A DNA stretch of 64,000 nucleotides. Source: an uncultured Acetatifactor sp. GTDB lineage: Bacteria; Bacillota; Clostridia; Lachnospirales; Lachnospiraceae. Location of the stretch: NCBI GenBank assembly GCA_947624245.1, contig CANQJL010000012.1, positions 1-64,000 on the forward strand. Reading direction: 5' to 3'. Shown in pieces: positions 48,381 through 55,468 of this stretch. How positions within the stretch are numbered: position 1 is the first letter of the stretch; each line of letters opens with the position of its first letter. The notes under the pieces were generated by a model. The model did no database searches and was not told the origin of the DNA. It saw only the letters and a list, made by a program, of their open reading frames with translations. The position numbers and the translations under genes were made by a program.

Positions 48381-50873
48381 ATGAAGAATGCAGCACCAAA
48401 GAAGCCGGAAAAGATAAAGTTCGACAAGGAGCTTTTTAAGAGGAGCGTCCTCTATAACGTGAGGACCCAGTACCGCAAGGAGCTGGAGGAGGCCACGCCC
48501 CAGCAGATCTTTCAGGCGGCTTCCCTTGCCATCAAGGATCAGATCATAGGAAATTGGATGGACACCCAGAAGGCGTATGAGAAGGAAGACCCCAAGATGG
48601 TCTACTACATGTCCATGGAGTTTCTGATGGGCCGTGCCATGGGCAACAACCTGATCAACATGCAGGCGTATCAGCCTGTAAAGGAAGCGCTGGAGGAGCT
48701 GGGACTGGACCTGAATCTGGTGGAGGATCAGGAGCCCGACGCGGCGCTGGGAAACGGCGGACTGGGACGTCTTGCAGCCTGCTTTCTGGATTCCCTGGCA
48801 ACACTTGGGTATCCGGCATACGGCTGCGGTATCCGTTACAGATACGGCATGTTCAAGCAGGAGATCCGGGACGGATATCAGGTGGAGGTGCCCGACAACT
48901 GGCTGGCGGACGGCAACCCCTTTGAACTGCGCCGCCCCGAGTACGCCAAGACCGTAAAATTCGGCGGCTATGTGTCCATGCGCACCGACGAGAACGGACA
49001 GGGCCACTTTGTTCAGGAAGGCTATCAGGCCGTGCGGGCCGTTCCCTTCGATCTGCCTATTGTGGGCTACGGCAACGGCATCGTGAATACCCTGCGCATC
49101 TGGGACGCGGAGCCCATGGAGGTATTCCAGCTGGATTCCTTTGACCAGGGCGACTACCGCAAGGCCGTGGAGCAGGAGAACCTTGCCAGGAACCTTGTGG
49201 AGGTGCTGTACCCCAACGATAACCACTACGCCGGCAAGGAGCTGCGCTTAAAGCAGCAGTATTTCTTTATCTCCGCGTCCGTGCAGGCGGCCGTGGCAAA
49301 ATACATGAAAAAGCACGACGACATTCGTAAGTTCCATGAGAAGGTAACGTTTCAGCTGAACGACACGCACCCCACCGTGGCCGTGCCGGAGCTGATGCGT
49401 ATCCTGCTGGACGACTATAATCTGTCCTGGGACGATGCGTGGTATATCACCACCCATACCTGCGCCTATACCAACCACACCATTATGGCGGAGGCGCTGG
49501 AAAAATGGCCTATCGACCTGTTCTCCAGACTGCTCCCCAGAATCTATCAGATCGTGGAGGAGATCAACCGCAGGTTCGTGCTGGAGATCGAGCAGAAATA
49601 CTCCAATATCTACGGCGTGGACGTACAGGAGAAGATCCGCAAGATGGCGATCCTCTATGACGGACAGGTGAAGATGGCCCACATGGCCATCGTGGCCGGC
49701 TATTCCGTGAACGGTGTGGCAAAGCTGCACACGGAGATTCTGAAGAATCAGGAGCTGAAGGATTTCTACGAAATGTTTCCGGAGCGGTTCAACAACAAGA
49801 CAAACGGCATCACCCAGAGACGTTTCCTGCTGCACGGCAATCCGCTGCTGGCAGAATGGGTGACCTCCAAGGCGGGCGACGGCTGGATCACCGACCTTCC
49901 CCAGATCGCTAAGCTGAAGGATCTGGCGGGCAACAGCAAGGCGCAGAAGGAATTCATGGATATCAAATACAAGAATAAGCTGCGTCTGGCCAAATATATT
50001 CTGGAACACAACGGCATTGAGGTGGACCCCAAATCCATCTTCGATGTGCAGGTAAAGCGTCTCCACGAGTACAAGAGACAGCTTCTGAATATTCTGCATG
50101 TGATGTATCTCTACAACGAGCTGAAGGCAGATCCGCAGAAGGAGTTCTTCCCCAGAACGTTCATCTTCGGCGCAAAGGCTGCCGCAGGCTATCGGAACGC
50201 AAAGCTGACCATCAAGCTGATCAATTCCGTGGCGGACGTGGTCAACAACGATCCTGCCATCGGCGGTAAGATCAAGGTAGTGTTCATTGAGAATTACAAT
50301 GTCTCCAACGCGGAGATTATTTTCGCGGCGGCCGACGTCTCCGAACAGATCTCCACTGCCAGCAAGGAGGCTTCCGGTACCGGCAATATGAAATTCATGC
50401 TGAACGGCGCGCTGACGCTGGGAACCATGGACGGCGCCAATGTGGAGATCGTGGAGGAAGTGGGCGAGGAGAATGCATTTATCTTCGGCCTCAGCTCCGA
50501 CGAGGTCATCGGCTACGAGCAGAACGGCGGCTACGATCCCATGGATATCTACAACAGCGACGAGGATATCAGAAGGGTGCTGAATCAGCTGGTGGACGGA
50601 ACCTATGCCGCAGACACGGAGCTGTTCAGACCGCTGTACAATTCCCTGCTGAACACGCTCTCCACGTCCAAGGCGGATACCTACTTTATCCTGAAGGACT
50701 TCCGCTCCTATGCGGAAGCGCAGAAGAAGGTGGAAGAGGCGTACAGAGACAAGGCAGGCTGGGCAAAGAGCGCTATTCTCAACGTGGCAGGCTCCGGCAA
50801 GTTCACCTCCGACAGAACCATTCAGGAGTATGTGGACGAGATCTGGCATCTGGATAAGGTGGAGCTGAAGTAA
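48381..50873 (+). CDS. glgP: Glycogen/maltodextrin phosphorylase
   Basis: The 830-residue PLP enzyme has the family signatures YYMSMEFLMGRAMGNNL, ALGNGGLGRLAACFLDS, FQLNDTHPTVAVPEL and EASGTGNMKFMLNGALTLG, in which Lys near 671 holds the cofactor. It releases glucose 1-phosphate from glycogen or maltodextrins. The length is standard. AAAGGAGA lies nine bases before the ATG. The gene is separate from glgC/glgD in this window, so synthesis and breakdown are under different promoters. Confidence 0.95.
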   Translation: MKNAAPKKPEKIKFDKELFKRSVLYNVRTQYRKELEEATPQQIFQAASLAIKDQIIGNWMDTQKAYEKEDPKMVYYMSMEFLMGRAMGNNLINMQAYQPVKEALEELGLDLNLVEDQEPDAALGNGGLGRLAACFLDSLATLGYPAYGCGIRYRYGMFKQEIRDGYQVEVPDNWLADGNPFELRRPEYAKTVKFGGYVSMRTDENGQGHFVQEGYQAVRAVPFDLPIVGYGNGIVNTLRIWDAEPMEVFQLDSFDQGDYRKAVEQENLARNLVEVLYPNDNHYAGKELRLKQQYFFISASVQAAVAKYMKKHDDIRKFHEKVTFQLNDTHPTVAVPELMRILLDDYNLSWDDAWYITTHTCAYTNHTIMAEALEKWPIDLFSRLLPRIYQIVEEINRRFVLEIEQKYSNIYGVDVQEKIRKMAILYDGQVKMAHMAIVAGYSVNGVAKLHTEILKNQELKDFYEMFPERFNNKTNGITQRRFLLHGNPLLAEWVTSKAGDGWITDLPQIAKLKDLAGNSKAQKEFMDIKYKNKLRLAKYILEHNGIEVDPKSIFDVQVKRLHEYKRQLLNILHVMYLYNELKADPQKEFFPRTFIFGAKAAAGYRNAKLTIKLINSVADVVNNDPAIGGKIKVVFIENYNVSNAEIIFAAADVSEQISTASKEASGTGNMKFMLNGALTLGTMDGANVEIVEEVGEENAFIFGLSSDEVIGYEQNGGYDPMDIYNSDEDIRRVLNQLVDGTYAADTELFRPLYNSLLNTLSTSKADTYFILKDFRSYAEAQKKVEEAYRDKAGWAKSAILNVAGSGKFTSDRTIQEYVDEIWHLDKVELK

Positions 50874-50959
50874 ATTGCCTTGCGGCCTCTGTGATCGACC
50901 GGAGCAGTAAAACGGCGTAATAGACGTAATCAGTCATAATCAATAAGAAGAATCAAAAT

Positions 50960-51005
50960 TTTAGTCAAGTATGATTGCCGAATCATACTTGACTAAATTA
51001 TTTTT
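50960..51005. terminator. Long AT-rich perfect hairpin between glgP and the recombinase gene
   Basis: TTTAGTCAAGTATGATT (50960-50976), loop GCCG and its exact complement (50981-50997) make a 17-bp stem, followed by TTATTTTTAT on the plus strand. A-rich DNA on the other side gives T-rich RNA from the opposite strand. It probably ends glgP transcription. The stem is unusually long and AT-rich for a terminator, and it lies 77 bases before a serine recombinase gene, so it could also be that protein's binding site. Confidence 0.65.
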
Positions 51006-51074
51006 ATAAGCTTTTTCTTTTTGACGAATTTCATAGAAAGATGCGATCGATAACATTATGCAGGAGGGGTCATT

Positions 51075-51662
51075 ATGACAGTATACGGATATGCGAGAGT
51101 GAGCAGCAGAACACAGAATGAGGACAGGCAGATCATTGCGCTCTGCGAAGCGCAGGTGCCAAAGCGCAACATTTTTATCGACAAACAGTCGGGCAAGGAT
51201 TTCGACAGGCCGATGTACAAGAAAATGATCTGTAAAGTAAAGGCGGACGACGTGATCTATATTCAGAGCATCGACCGTCTCGGCAGAAATTACGAGGAGA
51301 TCATGCAGCAGTGGAAGCTGCTCACCAAAGAGAAGGGCGCCGATATCGTCGTGATCGACATGCCGCTTCTGGATACCCGCAGAGGCAAGGATCTGATGGG
51401 TACGTTCCTGTCGGACATTGTGCTTGCGCTGCTCAGCTACGTGGCCGAGAACGAGCGCACGAACATAAAGAGAAGACAGGCGGAGGGCATTGCGGCCGCA
51501 AAGGCAAAAGGAGTTCAATTCGGAAGGAGGCCGCTGCCTCTGCCGGACAATTTTCCGGATGTGTGCGATCTTTGGAAAAGGAAGGAAATTTCGCTGCCGG
51601 AAGCGGCAGAACGGTGCGGAATGCCGAGATCTACGTTTTACGAAAAGGCAAAGAAAATCTGA
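51075..51662 (+). CDS. Serine recombinase (resolvase/invertase family)
   Basis: The 195-residue protein begins TVYGYARVSSRTQNEDRQ, with the nucleophilic serine at position 10. It contains the catalytic-core stretches DDVIYIQSIDRLGRNYEEI and LSYVAENERTNIKRRQAEGI, and ends with a short helix-turn-helix (SLPEAAERCGMPRSTFYEKA). This is the size of a resolvase or invertase, not of a large phage serine integrase. No invertible segment or paired crossover site is obvious, apart from the long dyad at 50960-50997. It lies 198 AT-rich bases upstream of the FHA gene and marks the left edge of an accessory-looking segment. Confidence 0.88.
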   Translation: MTVYGYARVSSRTQNEDRQIIALCEAQVPKRNIFIDKQSGKDFDRPMYKKMICKVKADDVIYIQSIDRLGRNYEEIMQQWKLLTKEKGADIVVIDMPLLDTRRGKDLMGTFLSDIVLALLSYVAENERTNIKRRQAEGIAAAKAKGVQFGRRPLPLPDNFPDVCDLWKRKEISLPEAAERCGMPRSTFYEKAKKI

Positions 51663-51860
51663 AAAAGTATACTTTGCCGAATTGCACATCACTTCTACAT
51701 GTTACTACAGTTTGTTTCCAAAGTCTACAATTTTTTTCAAAAAATCGGCAAAATATCAGCAAAAAAAGGAATTCGATAAAGTATAGATTTTTAGATACGA
51801 TCCAAATACCGATATGCCTATTTTTGGAGAATAAGAGGAGTAATACGAGGAGGAGATAAC

Positions 51861-52457
51861 ATGGCGATACGGGAATGTGCAAACGGACATCTTTATGACA
51901 CGGATCAGCATGCGAGCTGTCCGTACTGTCAGGGAAACGCGGCAAGGATCAACTTTGAAGGCCCGTCGGTGGGGCGGACGGTAGGGATTGCGCCCGAAGC
52001 GGAGGTGGGCGCGACAATGGCGCCCGTGGGCTACACGAGGCAGCAGGACAGGAGCGATACGGGCAAGACGGTCGGCGCTTTTCAGAAGAAGCTGAGCTTC
52101 GAGCCGGTCGTAGGGTGGCTGGTGTGCTTTGACGGTCCGGAAAAAGGCAAGGATTTCAGGATTTACGGGAGGAACAACACCGTCGGCAGAAGCGAGAAAA
52201 TGGATATCTGCATCAAGGGCGATCCCACCATATCCAGAGAGAATCACGCGAGGCTTGCCTATGACGAGAAGCACAACGCTTTTCATCTGGTTCCTGCGGA
52301 GAGCACCAATACAATCTATCTGAACGAGGAGCCGGTCTATGTGCCCACCAAGCTGAGCGAATATGATGTGATCGAATTCGGCGACTGCAAACTGGTATTC
52401 GTTCCTTTCTGCAACGAACGGTTCACATGGCAGACAGGCTTCAAGCAGGAACAATGA
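51861..52457 (+). CDS. Zinc-ribbon plus FHA domain protein
   Basis: The 198-residue cytoplasmic protein starts with a zinc-ribbon-like knuckle (Cys 6, His 10, Cys 20, Cys 23 in ECANGHLYD...CPYC). A Thr-containing linker (about 36-75) follows, with SVGRTVG, VGATMAP and GKTVGAF motifs that look like phospho-acceptor sites. The C-terminal FHA domain (about 85-195) retains the phospho-threonine-binding Arg and Ser (VGRSEKMDICI, TISRENHARL). It could be both substrate and reader in the adjacent kinase cassette. GAGGAGAT precedes the ATG. Its TGA is one base before the ATG of the PP2C gene, so the two are translationally coupled. Confidence 0.85.
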   Translation: MAIRECANGHLYDTDQHASCPYCQGNAARINFEGPSVGRTVGIAPEAEVGATMAPVGYTRQQDRSDTGKTVGAFQKKLSFEPVVGWLVCFDGPEKGKDFRIYGRNNTVGRSEKMDICIKGDPTISRENHARLAYDEKHNAFHLVPAESTNTIYLNEEPVYVPTKLSEYDVIEFGDCKLVFVPFCNERFTWQTGFKQEQ

Positions 52458-52458
52458 T

Positions 52459-53277
52459 ATGGCATGGTTTAAGAGAAAATCAAAACGGAATAACAAAGCG
52501 GAAGCGCCGGCAGACTTGGAACAGGCGGGCCGCCCGCCTTACCGGCTCGAGAACATACAGGGGGTAGGAGCGCGGGCAAGGCAGGAAGATTCCTTCACTT
52601 TTATGAATGCGCTTGACGAACAGCTTTACCGTGACCGTGGAATGATGTTTGCGGTCTGCGACGGCATGGGCGGGATGAAGGACGGAAAGGCAGCCAGCGA
52701 GACGGCGATCAGCAGCTTCCGGCGGTTCTTTGAAGAACTGGACAGAGATGCGGATATCGCAGGACAGCTGCGGGAGAGCGTTTTTGCCGCTTCGGCAGAG
52801 ATAGAGGACATCTTGGAGGGCGACGGCGGAAGTACGGTCGTGATCGGGGTGATTTTTCAGGAACAGCTCTACTATGCCAGCGTAGGCGACAGCTATTTCT
52901 ACCTCAAGAGAGACGGCGGCCTGTACCGACTGAACACGGAGCAGAATATCTGCCATCTCAGATATCTGGAAAACATAAGAGACGGCGGTTTTGACCCGCA
53001 GGAGTGCCGGAACGATCCGGAGGCTGCGGCGCTGACGCAGTTCCTCGGCATGACCGGACTTTCGCAAGTAGACTGTTCCGTGCGGCCTCTGCGTCTGCAG
53101 TCCGGAGATCTGCTGCTTGCGTGTTCCGACGGCGTGGGCGGCGTGGTGGACGAGCGGGAGCTTTTGGAGATTCTCGACGGCTCGGAAGGAATGTGCCGGC
53201 GGATCGAGCAGTGCATCGCAGAACATGCGAGGCAGAATCAGGATAACTATACGGCATTGATTATACAATGCCTGTAA
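52459..53277 (+). CDS. PP2C-family Ser/Thr protein phosphatase (first of two)
   Basis: The 272-residue protein has a basic N-terminus (AWFKRKSKRNNKAEA) and a PP2C domain. The metal-binding motifs are all present: GARARQEDSF, AVCDGMGGMKDG, SVGDSYFYL, ACSDGVGG and NQDNYTALII. It should remove phosphate from Ser/Thr in the cytoplasm. A second, different PP2C gene lies three genes on, which suggests distinct targets. No membrane helix is visible. It overlaps the end of the FHA gene region and precedes the protease gene by 18 bases. Confidence 0.88.
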   Translation: MAWFKRKSKRNNKAEAPADLEQAGRPPYRLENIQGVGARARQEDSFTFMNALDEQLYRDRGMMFAVCDGMGGMKDGKAASETAISSFRRFFEELDRDADIAGQLRESVFAASAEIEDILEGDGGSTVVIGVIFQEQLYYASVGDSYFYLKRDGGLYRLNTEQNICHLRYLENIRDGGFDPQECRNDPEAAALTQFLGMTGLSQVDCSVRPLRLQSGDLLLACSDGVGGVVDERELLEILDGSEGMCRRIEQCIAEHARQNQDNYTALIIQCL

Positions 53278-53295
53278 AAAAGAGAGGACAAGAAT

Positions 53296-54660
53296 ATGAG
53301 AGAAAAATTACTACAGCGTATGCGCATAGCCATTCTGTCGGTCTGTGCGTTACTGGCAGCGGGCTGTATGGGCAGCAGGGCCTATGCGTTTGAGGGAAGC
53401 GCCCAAGACGGAACGGTGGCCATAGTATTCTACCTGAAGGGCGCTTTTACATTTATCACGGACGGGCAGCAAATGGCGACACTGCAGGAATTCGGAGATG
53501 TGCAATATAGCAGCGGCTCGGGCTTCTTTATCGGGGCTTCCGGAGAGGATCCGCAGTATATCGTTACCAACTGCCATGTGGTCGAGAGCTATCTTGAGGC
53601 GGACGAGGGCGGTACATTTATCACTCCTTTGGAACAGGAGTATCAGGGATATCCCGTGTATCTCGGAGCGACAAGCTGTGAGCTGCGGGTCTACTATGAC
53701 GATGATGACTATGATATTGCCTATGTGGAAGCCTACGGCGATGTGAACAAGGTCGATCTGGCGGTGCTCCGAATCAAAAATGCGACCGACAAGCGCCGTG
53801 CCCTTCAGTTTCTGATTCCTACGGAGGACATGAAGGGTGATACGGTCTATACGATCGGCTATCCCGGAAATGCCGACAATGATTTTTCGAGCGCAAGTCA
53901 TTACGGTGTTGAGGACTCTACCATGCATCGTGGCGTTATCAACCGCTTTGTCATGAACGATATGGGCGTGGAGAGAATCGCAATCGATGCGACGATCCAG
54001 CACGGCAATTCCGGCGGACCGCTGGTCACGGAGGACGGTTATGTGATCGGCGTCAATACCAATGTGCATTCTACCCGCCCCTATGAGGATCAGGTCGAAA
54101 TGGATTATTATGCCATCAACGCCTCGGAGGTGACGCATTTTCTGGATCAGAACAACATCGACTATGAAATGGCGGGCAAAGGCGGTTCCGGCCTCGGCAT
54201 CGTGCTGATCCTCGTCGGCGTCGTGGCTGTTGTGGCTGTCGTGGCCGTAGCGGTTGTGATCGTCGTTCTGGTCCTGAAGAAGAGTAAGAAGGGAGCAGGG
54301 GCGAAGGAGCCGAAGCCTGTCCAAAAAGTCGGCGTGAAGGCGGTCGTCAGATCTATGGCTTCACAGCACGGCGGCAGGGAGTTCCCTGTCGGCAGTTCCC
54401 CCATCATTATCGGGCGGAATCCGGCAGAGTGTACGATTGTGTTCCAGGAGGGGACAAGAGGCGTCAGCGGCAGGCATTGTTCGGTATATTATAATGCCGG
54501 CGCCAATGTCTTTACCCTGACGGACCTAGGCTCTACCTACGGAACCTTCCTGGGCAGCGGTATGCGGCTGACGGCCAATTCGCCGATCAACTTAAAGCCG
54601 GGGGATATCTTCTATATCGGAGAGAAGACCAATGTATTGAAAGTTGAAACGAGGCAGTAG
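53296..54660 (+). CDS. Secreted trypsin-like protease, membrane anchored, with cytoplasmic FHA domain
   Basis: The 454-residue protein has a signal peptide (cleavage near SRAYA-FEG; LLAAGC is a possible but non-canonical lipobox). An extracellular chymotrypsin-fold protease domain follows, with His 94 (TNCHVVE), Asp 154 (VDLAVLRI) and Ser 239 (HGNSGGPLV). A strongly hydrophobic membrane helix (about 299-327), a basic linker and a C-terminal FHA domain (about 360-452; IIIGRNPAEC, VSGRHCSV, LGSTYGTFLG) complete it. No PDZ domain is present, unlike HtrA. The topology puts the protease outside and the phospho-threonine reader inside, so inside-out control of proteolysis is plausible. Confidence 0.87.
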   Translation: MREKLLQRMRIAILSVCALLAAGCMGSRAYAFEGSAQDGTVAIVFYLKGAFTFITDGQQMATLQEFGDVQYSSGSGFFIGASGEDPQYIVTNCHVVESYLEADEGGTFITPLEQEYQGYPVYLGATSCELRVYYDDDDYDIAYVEAYGDVNKVDLAVLRIKNATDKRRALQFLIPTEDMKGDTVYTIGYPGNADNDFSSASHYGVEDSTMHRGVINRFVMNDMGVERIAIDATIQHGNSGGPLVTEDGYVIGVNTNVHSTRPYEDQVEMDYYAINASEVTHFLDQNNIDYEMAGKGGSGLGIVLILVGVVAVVAVVAVAVVIVVLVLKKSKKGAGAKEPKPVQKVGVKAVVRSMASQHGGREFPVGSSPIIIGRNPAECTIVFQEGTRGVSGRHCSVYYNAGANVFTLTDLGSTYGTFLGSGMRLTANSPINLKPGDIFYIGEKTNVLKVETRQ

Positions 54661-54663
54661 ATC

Positions 54664-55392
54664 ATGTTTGATGTTTATTCATATACCGGCCGTGGAGGCC
54701 GCGGTTATAATGAAGACTCGGTCGGCAGCAGCTATGACAATGACGATGGCAGCGGAATCTTTGTCGTGGCGGACGGTCTGGGAGGCCATGTGCTCGGTGA
54801 GGAGGCTTCCGCGGCGGCTGTGGATACCATCGTTTCCGGCTGGGGCGATTTCGTAGAAGATATCGCATCGCAGCTTCGGGAGAAGATAGCGCAGGCCAAT
54901 CAAAATATCCTGCAGATCCAGCAGGAGAAGAACGCCGTCATCAAAACAACGGTCGCGGCGCTTGCGGTAAACGGCGATCGGGCGGCATGGGCCAACGTGG
55001 GGGATTCCAGAGTGTATTTTATCCACGATGACAGACTGCACGCCTACACGAAAGATCACTCCGTAGCCTATATGAAATACAGAGCGGGAGAGATCACCAG
55101 AGAGCAGATCGCAACGGACGAGGACCAGTCGAGACTTTTGCGCAGCCTCGGAAGCGAGGAGCGAAATGAACCGGAAATTTATGAGGCGGATGTGATGCTT
55201 GTGCCGGGCGATGCTTTTTTCCTCTGCTCGGACGGAGCGTGGGAGTATCTTAGGGACGAGGAGATTCTGATCGATTATCTGAAATCCGAGACGGCCGAGC
55301 ATTGGGCGGAACTGCTGCTCCTTCGTATCATGGAAAGGGTCGATGGTGAAAACGATAATCTGTCCCTGCTGACCGTGATGCTTACCAATTGA
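54664..55392 (+). CDS. PP2C-family Ser/Thr protein phosphatase (second)
   Basis: This 242-residue PP2C protein carries the canonical motifs GRGGRGYNEDSV, VVADGLGGHVLGE, ANVGDSRVYFI, LCSDGAWEYL and ENDNLSLL. It is closer to the compact bacterial PstP/PrpC form than the first phosphatase. It starts three bases after the protease-FHA stop. It probably reverses phosphorylation by the kinase encoded next. A gap of 76 AT-rich bases separates it from the kinase gene. Confidence 0.88.
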   Translation: MFDVYSYTGRGGRGYNEDSVGSSYDNDDGSGIFVVADGLGGHVLGEEASAAAVDTIVSGWGDFVEDIASQLREKIAQANQNILQIQQEKNAVIKTTVAALAVNGDRAAWANVGDSRVYFIHDDRLHAYTKDHSVAYMKYRAGEITREQIATDEDQSRLLRSLGSEERNEPEIYEADVMLVPGDAFFLCSDGAWEYLRDEEILIDYLKSETAEHWAELLLLRIMERVDGENDNLSLLTVMLTN

Positions 55393-55468
55393 TACACAAA
55401 TATCTGTCTGCAAAGTAATTATTAATTATATCAGAAAATGCCGTTTGGCGGAAAGGAACACAGAAGAC

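Noticed and set aside
53296-53400. Lipoprotein assignment for the protease-FHA protein
   Set aside because: LLAAGC is only a partial lipobox and is followed by a good signal peptidase I site (SRAYA before FEG), so ordinary secretion with the downstream membrane helix is equally or more likely.
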